Assembly (NCBI GenBank): GCA_023264315.1
Contig: JALQST010000130.1
Location: 1 to 8,194 of the forward strand
Source of the DNA: Nodosilinea sp. BSH.14
GTDB lineage: Bacteria > Cyanobacteriota > Cyanobacteriia > Phormidesmidales > Phormidesmidaceae
Length of the DNA: 8,194 nucleotides
Direction of reading: 5' to 3'
In this document: piece after piece, positions 1-6,041 of the stretch
Layout: each line of letters starts with the position of its first letter
How positions within the stretch are numbered: the stretch's first letter is position 1
The notes under the pieces: generated by a model
What the model was told of the DNA's origin: nothing
What the model saw: only the letters and a program-made list of their open reading frames with translations
Database searches by the model: none
Made by a program: the position numbers and the translations under genes

Positions 1-689
1 TGCCCGAGGATTTCAAGCTCATTGATGACCCCGTGGAAAACCTTCAGCAACCGCCCCTCGCTGCCGCCCTCACCGATGCCCTAGGGGCAGCCCAACGCCT
101 TCGCCCCGACATGTTGATCGGCTCCAACTTTGGCCTCGTTGCCGGGGTGGACAACGAAACCGTGGTGAAAGCCCCAGACTGGTTCTATGTGCCCCAGGCG
201 GATCCCGTGCCGGAGGATGTGGTGCGCCGCAGCTACACACCCAGCCGAGAGGGTGGGCCAGTGGCCGTGGTGATGGAATTTCTGTCCGCCGATGACAATG
301 GCGAGCTCTCCATTCGCTCCATACCGCCCTACGGCAAGCTCTATTTCTACGAGCAAATTTTGCAGGTGCCCATCTACGTCATCTACGAGCCCATGCGCGG
401 TCGCCTAGAGGTGAGGGCTTTGCAAAACGGGGGCTATGTATTGCAGACTCCCGACGCCGCTGGACGCTTTTGGATTGAGCCGTTGGGCCTTTTTCTTGGC
501 CTGTGGCGTGGGGAACGACTGGCCCAAACCCTCAATTGGTTGCGCTGGTGGGATGCCGATGGCAACCTCCTCCTGTGGAGTGCCGAACAGGCCGAAGCCG
601 AACGCCAGCGGGCCGAAGCTGAACACCAGCGGGCGGCGCGATTGGCCGAAAGACTCCGGGCCCAGGGCATTGATCCCGGTTCCATCTAG
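1..689 (+). CDS. Uma2-family (DUF820) restriction-endonuclease-fold protein, 5' end cut by window edge
   Basis: Reading is open from the first full codon at position 3 (PEDFKLIDDPVENLQQ...) to the TAG at 687-689, so the gene starts left of the window. The GTG at 33 is the internal Val of DDPVEN and not the start. The body fits the cyanobacterial Uma2/DUF820 family, a PD-(D/E)XK nuclease fold. Numbering from GTG 33, candidate active-site residues are D49 in APDWFYV, E82 in VVMEFLS and K102 in YGKLYFYE, followed by the core QVPIYVIYEP (111-120). Assigning these residues to catalysis is inference. Then come a WIEPLGLFLG segment and a Trp-rich stretch, NWLRWWDADGNLLLW (168-182). The C-terminus (183-218) is a charged Glu/Ala/Arg/Gln helix with a repeated heptad, likely a short coiled coil, ending RAQGIDPGSI. 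Cyanobacteria usually carry many paralogues. No substrate or biological role can be assigned. A toxin or mobile-element role is possible for the family, but no partner gene is seen here. Family assignment is fairly sure, function is not. Confidence 0.88.
   Translation, partial: PEDFKLIDDPVENLQQPPLAAALTDALGAAQRLRPDMLIGSNFGLVAGVDNETVVKAPDWFYVPQADPVPEDVVRRSYTPSREGGPVAVVMEFLSADDNGELSIRSIPPYGKLYFYEQILQVPIYVIYEPMRGRLEVRALQNGGYVLQTPDAAGRFWIEPLGLFLGLWRGERLAQTLNWLRWWDADGNLLLWSAEQAEAERQRAEAEHQRAARLAERLRAQGIDPGSI
591..632 (+). repeat. 21-base tandem repeat, two copies, in the Uma2 coiled-coil tail
   Basis: Two adjacent 21-base units (591-611 and 612-632) match at 19 of 21 positions. They encode the heptads AEAERQR and AEAEHQR. 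The unit length is a multiple of three, so copy-number change would lengthen or shorten the helix by one heptad without shifting frame. The preceding SAEQ and following AARLAERLR look like more decayed units. Confidence 0.8.
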
Positions 690-762
690 AGCGCCCAAAT
701 CGGGGACGGTGGCCATTAAGATAGGTTAGGTAAAAGACTGTTAAGCGCCTACCATCAACCCC
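690..762 (+). promoter_or_regulatory. Intergenic leader of mrp with a possible weak promoter and hairpin
   Basis: This 73-base gap is the only room for a promoter of the mrp-rodA genes between the Uma2 stop and the mrp ATG. TAAGAT at 717-722 matches the sigma-70 -10 consensus at four of six positions, but no good -35 lies upstream, so the promoter call is weak. GGTT (724-727) can pair with AACC (757-760), and GGTA (729-732) with TACC (750-753), giving two short stacked helices just before the start codon. No Shine-Dalgarno sequence is visible before ATG 763, which is common in cyanobacteria. Confidence 0.25.
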
Positions 763-1836
763 ATGAGCCTAACCCTGAGTCCCGATTCCGTGCTAGAGGT
801 GTTGCGTCCTGTTCAGGATCCAGAGCTGCAAAAGAGCTTGGTGGATCTGAATATGATTCGCAATGTAGCCATCCAGGACGGCGAAGTGAGCTTTACCCTG
901 GTGCTCACCACCCCGGCCTGTCCCCTGCGCGAGTTCATTGTGGAGGACTGCGAAAAGGCGGTGAAAACCCTGCCGGGGGTAACGGCGGTGACGGTGGAGG
1001 TGACGGCGGAAACGCCCCAGCAAAAGGCCCTGCCAGATCGCACGGGCATCGACGGCGTGAAGAATATTGTGGCGGTCTCCAGCGGCAAGGGGGGCGTGGG
1101 CAAAAGCACCGTGGCGGTGAACTTAGCGGTGTCCCTGGCCCAGGCCGGGGCTAAGGTGGGGTTAATTGATGCCGATATCTACGGCCCCAATGCGCCGATG
1201 ATGATGGGCCTTAGCGACACCAACGTAATGGTGCGCCAGGGGCCGCAGGGGGACGTCCTCGAACCCGCCTTTAACCACGGGGTGAAGATGGTCTCCATGG
1301 GCTTTTTGATCGACCGGGATCAGCCCGTGATCTGGCGTGGCCCCATGCTGAACGGCGTGATTCGCCAGTTCCTCTACCAGGTGCAGTGGGGCGAGCTGGA
1401 TTATCTCATTGTGGATATGCCCCCCGGCACAGGTGATGCCCAGCTTACCCTGGCCCAGGCGGTGCCCATGGCCGGAGCGGTGATTGTCTCCACACCGCAG
1501 GATGTGGCCATTGCCGATGCCCGCCGGGGTTTGCGGATGTTCCAACAGCTCAATGTGCCCGTCCTTGGCGTAGTGGAAAACATGAGCTATTTCATCCCCC
1601 CCGATTCCCCAGAAAAGCGCTACGACATTTTTGGTTCCGGCGGCGGCGAAAAAATTGCGGCGGATCTTGGTGTACCGCTGCTGGGCTGTGTGCCCCTAGA
1701 AACCACCGTTCGCGAAGGGGGTGACCAAGGGGTGCCGATTGTGGTGAAGTTCCCTGAATCGGCCTCGGCCAAAGCGCTGTGGGCCATCGCCCAGCAGCTC
1801 GCGGCCAAGGTTTCCGTTGCTGCCCTGGCCTCTTAA
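763..1836 (+). CDS. mrp: Mrp/ApbC-family Fe-S cluster carrier P-loop ATPase
   Basis: This is a complete 357-residue cytosolic protein of the Mrp/NBP35/ApbC family, whose members bind and hand on Fe-S clusters to apo-proteins. The N-terminal MIP18/DUF59-type domain (about 5-82) holds the conserved TTPACP with C53. The deviant Walker A motif GKGGVGKST lies at 108-116, with signature lysine K109 and P-loop lysine K114. LIDADIYGPN (134-143) is the switch I region and YLIVDMPPGTGD (214-225) the Walker B/switch II region. The usual C-terminal CxxC is absent: after VENMSYF the sequence reads IPPDSPEKRYDIFG (278-291). The only cysteines are C53, C63 and C309. Known cyanobacterial Mrp proteins share this, so it is a lineage trait and not a defect. 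ATG 763 is chosen because the DUF59 domain begins right after it. rodA follows after 12 bases. Family assignment is very secure; the client proteins are unknown. Confidence 0.96.
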   Translation: MSLTLSPDSVLEVLRPVQDPELQKSLVDLNMIRNVAIQDGEVSFTLVLTTPACPLREFIVEDCEKAVKTLPGVTAVTVEVTAETPQQKALPDRTGIDGVKNIVAVSSGKGGVGKSTVAVNLAVSLAQAGAKVGLIDADIYGPNAPMMMGLSDTNVMVRQGPQGDVLEPAFNHGVKMVSMGFLIDRDQPVIWRGPMLNGVIRQFLYQVQWGELDYLIVDMPPGTGDAQLTLAQAVPMAGAVIVSTPQDVAIADARRGLRMFQQLNVPVLGVVENMSYFIPPDSPEKRYDIFGSGGGEKIAADLGVPLLGCVPLETTVREGGDQGVPIVVKFPESASAKALWAIAQQLAAKVSVAALAS

Positions 1837-1848
1837 CGTCTCCCCCCT

Positions 1849-3108
1849 ATGCTAGATTTCCACATTCGCCGTAACTGGCGCTCCCTCACCCACGGTTGGC
1901 AGGGCATCGATTGGCTACTTTTTTGGCTACCAAGCCTGGTCGTCCTGTTTTCCTGCGTCTTGCTCAACAGTGTCCAGCGCAGTATGGATGAATTCCGCTA
2001 CGACATCAACCACTTCATCATGGGGTTCATTAGCCTGGGCATGGCGCTGTGGATAGCCCGCCAACGCTACGAGGCCTTGCAGCAGTGGAAGTGGATTATC
2101 TACGCCATTGTCAACGCCTCCCTCATCCTTGTGATGCTCATTGGTACCATAGGATCCGGGGCACAGTCCTGGATTGGGATTGGGGGCTTTTATATTCAGC
2201 CTTCGGAGTTTGCCAAGGTGGGGTTAATTATTGCCCTCGCCGCCCAACTCTGCCGACGGGATTCCTCCAGTGTTGGGGGGGTGGTGTCCGCCCTCGGAAT
2301 TACCGCCCTGCCCTGGTTGCTCATCTTCATCCAGCCTGACCTCGGCACCTCCCTGGTGTTTGGGGTTATTGTGATGGGGATGCTGTACTGGGCCAACTGC
2401 CCCCTGGGCTGGCTGATTCTATTAACATCCCCTTTGGTGGCAGCCATTTTATTTAATGTCTCAATCCCGGTGTGGATTCTGTGGTCGGTGGTGATGGGGC
2501 TGATCGCGTGGAAGACCCTGCCCTGGCGCTGGTTTAGCAGCATCCTAGCCACCGCCATCAACCTCATCTCCGGGAAGATCGGCGATATCTTTTGGGGGCT
2601 GTTGCAGGACTACCAGAAGGATCGTCTCATCCTGTTTCTCGATCCCGATAAGGATCCCCTGGGCGGCGGCTACCATCTGATCCAGTCTCGCATTGCCATT
2701 GGTTCAGGCCAACTTTGGGGCCAGGGGCTGGGGGAAGGTACCCAAACCCAGCTCAGCTTTATCCCCGAGCAACACACGGACTTTATCTTTTCTGCCGTGG
2801 GCGAGGAGTGGGGCTTCATTGGCTGCCTGGTGGTTCTGGCCGTGTACCTGCTGATCTGCTTTCGGATTTTGATTATTGCCCAAAACGCCAAGGATGATTT
2901 TGGCTCGTTAATTGCTGTGGGCGTGTTTTCCATGCTGGTGTTCCAGATTTCGGTCAACATCGGCATGACCATCGGTCTGGCTCCGATTACGGGTATTCCC
3001 CTACCCTGGATGAGCTACGGACGATCAGCCCTACTCACAAACTTTATGGCCTTGGGCCTTGTGCAATCCGTGGCCAACTATCGGCACCGCCTCAAATTCA
3101 CCGATTAG
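1849..3108 (+). CDS. rodA: RodA, SEDS-family peptidoglycan glycosyltransferase
   Basis: This 419-residue polytopic inner-membrane protein polymerises lipid II into glycan strands for side-wall growth, normally with a class B penicillin-binding protein (MrdA/PBP2), which is not in this window. About ten hydrophobic segments run from residue 22 to 410. SEDS landmarks are GSGAQSWIGIGGFYIQPSEFAK (102-123, split here as GSGAQSWIGI and GGFYIQPSEFAK), QPDLGTSLVF (162-171), the loop KDRLILFLDPDKDPLGGGYH (257-276) and QHTDFIFSAVGEEWGF (308-323). D311 is the expected catalytic aspartate by comparison with RodA/FtsW. The end motif PLPWMSYGRSALLTNF (385-400) has GRSA where most bacteria have GGSS. It is longer than E. 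coli RodA (about 370), mainly through a Trp-rich hydrophobic stretch at about 205-250. FtsW is the main alternative, but the long form with PLPWMSYGRSALL fits cyanobacterial RodA better. The start lies 12 bases after mrp with no Shine-Dalgarno, suggesting cotranscription. Confidence 0.94.
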   Translation: MLDFHIRRNWRSLTHGWQGIDWLLFWLPSLVVLFSCVLLNSVQRSMDEFRYDINHFIMGFISLGMALWIARQRYEALQQWKWIIYAIVNASLILVMLIGTIGSGAQSWIGIGGFYIQPSEFAKVGLIIALAAQLCRRDSSSVGGVVSALGITALPWLLIFIQPDLGTSLVFGVIVMGMLYWANCPLGWLILLTSPLVAAILFNVSIPVWILWSVVMGLIAWKTLPWRWFSSILATAINLISGKIGDIFWGLLQDYQKDRLILFLDPDKDPLGGGYHLIQSRIAIGSGQLWGQGLGEGTQTQLSFIPEQHTDFIFSAVGEEWGFIGCLVVLAVYLLICFRILIIAQNAKDDFGSLIAVGVFSMLVFQISVNIGMTIGLAPITGIPLPWMSYGRSALLTNFMALGLVQSVANYRHRLKFTD

Positions 3109-3109
3109 C

Positions 3110-3149
3110 CCCTGCGCCATCTGGGCGGTTGTTTGCTACAGTGGCAGGG
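3110..3149 (+). other. Weak bulged hairpin with an overlapping -10-like element after rodA
   Basis: Two bases after the rodA stop, CCCTG and CCA (3110-3114, 3117-3119; CG bulged between) can pair with TGG and CAGGG (3142-3144, 3145-3149) across a 22-base loop. No T-run follows, so it is not a standard terminator. TGC TACAGT at 3134-3142 resembles an extended -10 (TACAGT matches TATAAT at four of six), without a recognisable -35. It might promote the DUF3352 gene or help separate it from rodA. Both readings are weak. Confidence 0.22.
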
Positions 3150-3177
3150 CAAAAATCCGTTTTCGTTTGGCTGGGCT

Positions 3178-4965
3178 ATGGTGTTGCAGAGGTTCAAGGC
3201 AAAGCCACCGTTGGTTTTGGCAATGGGAGCGGCTCTGGTGTTTGGGGCCGGAGGGTTAACCTTTTGGGCGGTTGGGCGGCGCAACAGCCTGATGCAGGGC
3301 CTGCCCGCCGGGGCCAATGCCATTCCCGGCAATGCCGTTTTGGTGGCCTCGCTGTCTACCGAGGAGAGCCGCTGGTGGCGACTCCGGCAGTTTGGCACCC
3401 CCGAAACCCAAGGTCAGTTTGACCAAGTCCTGGCAGACTGGCGCGATCGCCTCCTCACCGAGGCGGGGCTAGACTTTGACACCGATCTCAAACCCTGGGT
3501 GGGCTCAGAAATTACCTTTGCCGTGCTGCCTGACCGCCAACCTGGAGCCTCGCCCCTCACCGACCTGGCGACCACCCTAACCTCCAACGTGGTGGTAGCC
3601 CTGCCTATTGATAACGTGGGGCAGGCTCAACAGGGCTTGGGCAACCGTCTGGTACAGGCGGAGGGCATTGGCGAGAATCCCTATCGCGGCATCACGATTC
3701 AGCAAATTGAGGGCAGCCAAGGGACGCCGATCTACGGGGCGGTGTTGACCCCGGAATTGGCCCTCGTCAGCCCCCAGGTGGCACTGCTGCAACAGGCCAT
3801 TGATGCCTTTCGGGACAATCGATCCGTGGTGGAGCGGCCTGGATTTGCCAAGGCCTTCGGTCAGGTTGAACGATCCCGCGCCCTGGCCCGCCTCTATGTC
3901 GATGTGCCATCGGCGGTACAGGCGGTGGCCAATACCGCCGATCCCCCCATTGCAGCCAGTCGTCTCGAGACGCTGCGTACCCCACGTTCCTTGGTGGCGG
4001 CGGTGATCGTAGGAAATCAGGGGGTTGCCCTCCAGGCCGTGAGCTGGATGGATCAGGGGCCGCTGGTATTCAACACCAGCAACCGGGCGAATCAGATGCC
4101 CCAGCGCCTCCCCGCCAGCACCCTGATCATGCTCTCCACTGGAAACTTCCAGCAATTTTGGGAGGACTTCAAGGCGGGCAAACAACTCTCGGCGGCCTTC
4201 CCCCTACAGCCCGAGGAAATTTCCCTGGGTATTCAATCCAGCACGGGCCTGGTGATGGAGGAAGACCTATTGCCCTGGATGGACGGCGAAATGGCCCTCG
4301 GCATTGTGGATCCGCCCACCCCCAGGCGGTCGGAGGCCGAGTCGGCCCTGCCTAACCCGGCCCTAGTGATGATGGCAAAGGTGAGCAACCGGGAAGCGGC
4401 CACGGCCACCCTCAGTCGCCTCGATGCGGTGATGGCCGACCGCTACCGCTACCGCGTGGAAACCGTGGAGCAGGACGGCGTCTCCATCACCCAGTGGGTC
4501 TCTCCCTTCGACGCCCTCACCATGGCCCACGGCTGGCTGGAGGGAGACGTGGTGTTTTTCACCCTTGGGCAGGGCGTTGCCGACCTGATCGTGCCCCGGC
4601 CCAATCGCGCCTTGGCCACGGCCTCCGCTTTTCAATCCACTACGGGCCGAGCACCTCGACCCAATAATGGGCACTTCTTCATGAACTTCAAGGCCATGGC
4701 CGAGGTGGGAAACAGCCTGCTGCTGCCCCCCATGCCCACGGAAGGCTTGATCGGCGCGGCGGCCCTGGAAGCCATTGGCGTCACCGCCACGGTGTTGGGG
4801 GATCGCCAAGTCCGCTACGACATGACCACTACCCTACGTCGGGGCAATCGCCCCGGGCCACTGCCCGCCCCCGCCGCCCCCGAGGGCGAGTCACCTCCCG
4901 AGGGTGAACCGTCCTCCGAGGGCACCCCCGACGCTGGCCCCGAAGCCGAGTCCGGTGCGGAATAG
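3178..4965 (+). CDS. DUF3352 domain protein with N-terminal membrane anchor
   Basis: This is a 595-residue protein of unknown function from a family common in cyanobacteria. A single hydrophobic segment (about 10-33, preceded by RFKAK) should anchor it in the membrane, with the bulk probably on the periplasmic or lumenal side (inferred from the basic N-terminus). The rest is two related halves: GL-x4-DLKPW-x3-E (97-111) recurs as GL-x4-DLLPW-x3-E (357-371), a constant 260-residue offset. Other matching pairs are LVASLS (55-60) with LIMLS (316-320) and RLYVDVPSAVQAV (238-250) with HFFMNFKAMAEVG (499-511). The tail (about 558-595) is rich in Pro, Glu, Gly and Ser and probably disordered. I chose ATG 3178. 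A TTG at 3133 is in frame and would add 15 residues, but it is a rare start and overlaps the possible -10. It lies 69 bases after rodA, so it may be cotranscribed. No catalytic residues are recognised. Confidence 0.85.
   Translation: MVLQRFKAKPPLVLAMGAALVFGAGGLTFWAVGRRNSLMQGLPAGANAIPGNAVLVASLSTEESRWWRLRQFGTPETQGQFDQVLADWRDRLLTEAGLDFDTDLKPWVGSEITFAVLPDRQPGASPLTDLATTLTSNVVVALPIDNVGQAQQGLGNRLVQAEGIGENPYRGITIQQIEGSQGTPIYGAVLTPELALVSPQVALLQQAIDAFRDNRSVVERPGFAKAFGQVERSRALARLYVDVPSAVQAVANTADPPIAASRLETLRTPRSLVAAVIVGNQGVALQAVSWMDQGPLVFNTSNRANQMPQRLPASTLIMLSTGNFQQFWEDFKAGKQLSAAFPLQPEEISLGIQSSTGLVMEEDLLPWMDGEMALGIVDPPTPRRSEAESALPNPALVMMAKVSNREAATATLSRLDAVMADRYRYRVETVEQDGVSITQWVSPFDALTMAHGWLEGDVVFFTLGQGVADLIVPRPNRALATASAFQSTTGRAPRPNNGHFFMNFKAMAEVGNSLLLPPMPTEGLIGAAALEAIGVTATVLGDRQVRYDMTTTLRRGNRPGPLPAPAAPEGESPPEGEPSSEGTPDAGPEAESGAE
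3443..3450. other. HIP1 octamer GCGATCGC
   Basis: A perfect copy of the highly iterated palindrome 1, which is over-represented in many cyanobacterial genomes. It lies inside the DUF3352 gene (codons for RDRL). It is the only perfect copy I found by eye in the window, so it supports a cyanobacterial source only weakly. Confidence 0.7.
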
Positions 4966-5031
4966 GCGGGAAATCGGCGAGGAATAGTCATCGTGTGGGC
5001 GCTGGCCATATCCCGTGGGGAGACCATGCCC
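4966..5031. other. Convergent intergenic spacer, no clear terminator
   Basis: These 66 bases separate the stop of the DUF3352 gene (plus) from the stop of queG (minus). TCCC-GTG-GGGA at 5011-5021 could make a four-pair stem, and CCCTAGGG at 5030-5037 is a loopless palindrome over the queG stop codon. Neither is followed by a T-run on either strand, so no intrinsic terminator can be called. The spacer has no coding signal. Confidence 0.5.
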
Positions 5032-6039
5032 CTAGGGTTGGCAGGGCTCGCGATCAGGGTTCAATTCGGGTGGACTCTGGCTATCCTGACGTTGTGCCGC
5101 TTGGGCGTTACGTCGCCACATGGCGGGTTTAATCCGCCGCAGGGCCGAGGCCCGGAAGCGTTCATCCCATTCGGCATCAGAAAGCTGGGCCAGATCCGCG
5201 AGGGCTGGGGCCAGGTTGTGGGGATAGGGCTGCAATTCCGCCACATCCGTGGGCTGGGCAAAGCGACGATTCCAGGGGCAGACCTCCTGGCAAATATCGC
5301 ACCCGGCCACCCAGTTGTGCAGGTGGGGAACGAGGGCGTCCGGCAGGGTGTCGGCCCGGTTTTCGATGGTGTGGTAGGCAATGCAGCGGTTCGCATCCAC
5401 CACATAGGGCTGGGGAATGGCCCCCGTGGGGCAGGCGTCTAGGCAGCGGGTGCAGGTGCCGCAATGGTTGGTGTGGGGGCGATGGGGCTCCAGGGGCAGG
5501 GTGGTCAACAACTCACCTAAAAACACCCAAGACCCGTAGGAACGGGTAATCACATTGCCGTTTTTGGCTAGCCAGCCTAGCCCCGCCTGCTGCGCCCAAA
5601 ATTTATCCTGCACCGGGCCAGTGTCGGCATAGTAGCGCACCTGAATCGGTTGCCCTGCGGCCTGGGCTTCCTGCTCTAGCCAATGGGCCAGCGCCTTGAG
5701 GCGTTGGTGCAGCACCCGGTGGTAGTCTCGGCCCCGGGCATAGCGGGAAATTTTGCCCTGGGCCGGGTCGGTGGGTTGGGGTTGGGGCGTGTAGTAATTC
5801 AGCGCCAGACTGATGATGGAACGCACTCCCGGTAGCACCTGGCGCACGTCCTGCCGCTTGGGGCTGTCCATCCAGACCATGTCGGCTTGGTGGCCCTGGT
5901 TCAGCCATCGCTGGAGATGGGCCGCTGCGGTCTGCTCGGCCTCGCTGGGGGTGTCCTCCACCGCCGCAATGCCCACCTGGTGAAATCCCAAGCTTAGGGC
6001 GTAGTCAATCACCCGCTGGCGATTGAGAGGGGCGGACAT
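5032..6039 (-). CDS. queG: Epoxyqueuosine reductase QueG
   Basis: This is a complete 335-residue cytosolic enzyme for the last step of queuosine synthesis: cobalamin-dependent reduction of epoxyqueuosine to queuosine at position 34 of GUN-anticodon tRNAs (Tyr, His, Asp, Asn). Conserved stretches are VRSIISLALNYY (72-83), GKISRYARGRDYH (95-107) and YYADTGPVQDKFWAQQAGLGW (136-156, here in part), with D139 the expected catalytic acid. Two 4Fe-4S clusters are indicated by C193-x2-C196-x2-C199-x3-C203-P, plus C219 and C247-x2-C250-x3-C254-P. The C-terminus is a polar tail (about 312-335). The HEAT-like extension found in some homologues is absent. The ATG (6037-6039) lies 2 bases after the alaS stop, with no Shine-Dalgarno, so translation may be coupled to alaS. 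All expected metal ligands are present, so it should be active. Other queuosine genes are not in the window. Confidence 0.96.
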   Translation of the reverse strand: MSAPLNRQRVIDYALSLGFHQVGIAAVEDTPSEAEQTAAAHLQRWLNQGHQADMVWMDSPKRQDVRQVLPGVRSIISLALNYYTPQPQPTDPAQGKISRYARGRDYHRVLHQRLKALAHWLEQEAQAAGQPIQVRYYADTGPVQDKFWAQQAGLGWLAKNGNVITRSYGSWVFLGELLTTLPLEPHRPHTNHCGTCTRCLDACPTGAIPQPYVVDANRCIAYHTIENRADTLPDALVPHLHNWVAGCDICQEVCPWNRRFAQPTDVAELQPYPHNLAPALADLAQLSDAEWDERFRASALRRIKPAMWRRNAQAAQRQDSQSPPELNPDREPCQP

Positions 6040-6041
6040 CG

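Noticed and set aside
405..1545. Minus-strand open frames under the Uma2 and mrp genes (405-716, 1162-1545 and others)
   Set aside because: They lie opposite conserved protein motifs and show no protein features of their own.
3577..4809. Minus-strand open frames of 202 codons (3577-4185) and 148 codons (4363-4809) inside the DUF3352 gene
   Set aside because: They are antisense shadows. The sense frame has family similarity and the internal duplication, while the antisense products have low-complexity Gly/His/Gln-rich composition.
5011..5037. Short inverted repeats in the convergent spacer as a bidirectional terminator
   Set aside because: The stem has only four pairs, the other palindrome has no loop, and neither strand has a T-run.
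4993..5442. 149-codon plus-strand open frame spanning the convergent spacer and the end of queG
   Set aside because: Most of it is antisense to the Fe-S ligand region of queG, it lacks domain-like features, and it starts within the downstream spacer without a ribosome-binding signal.
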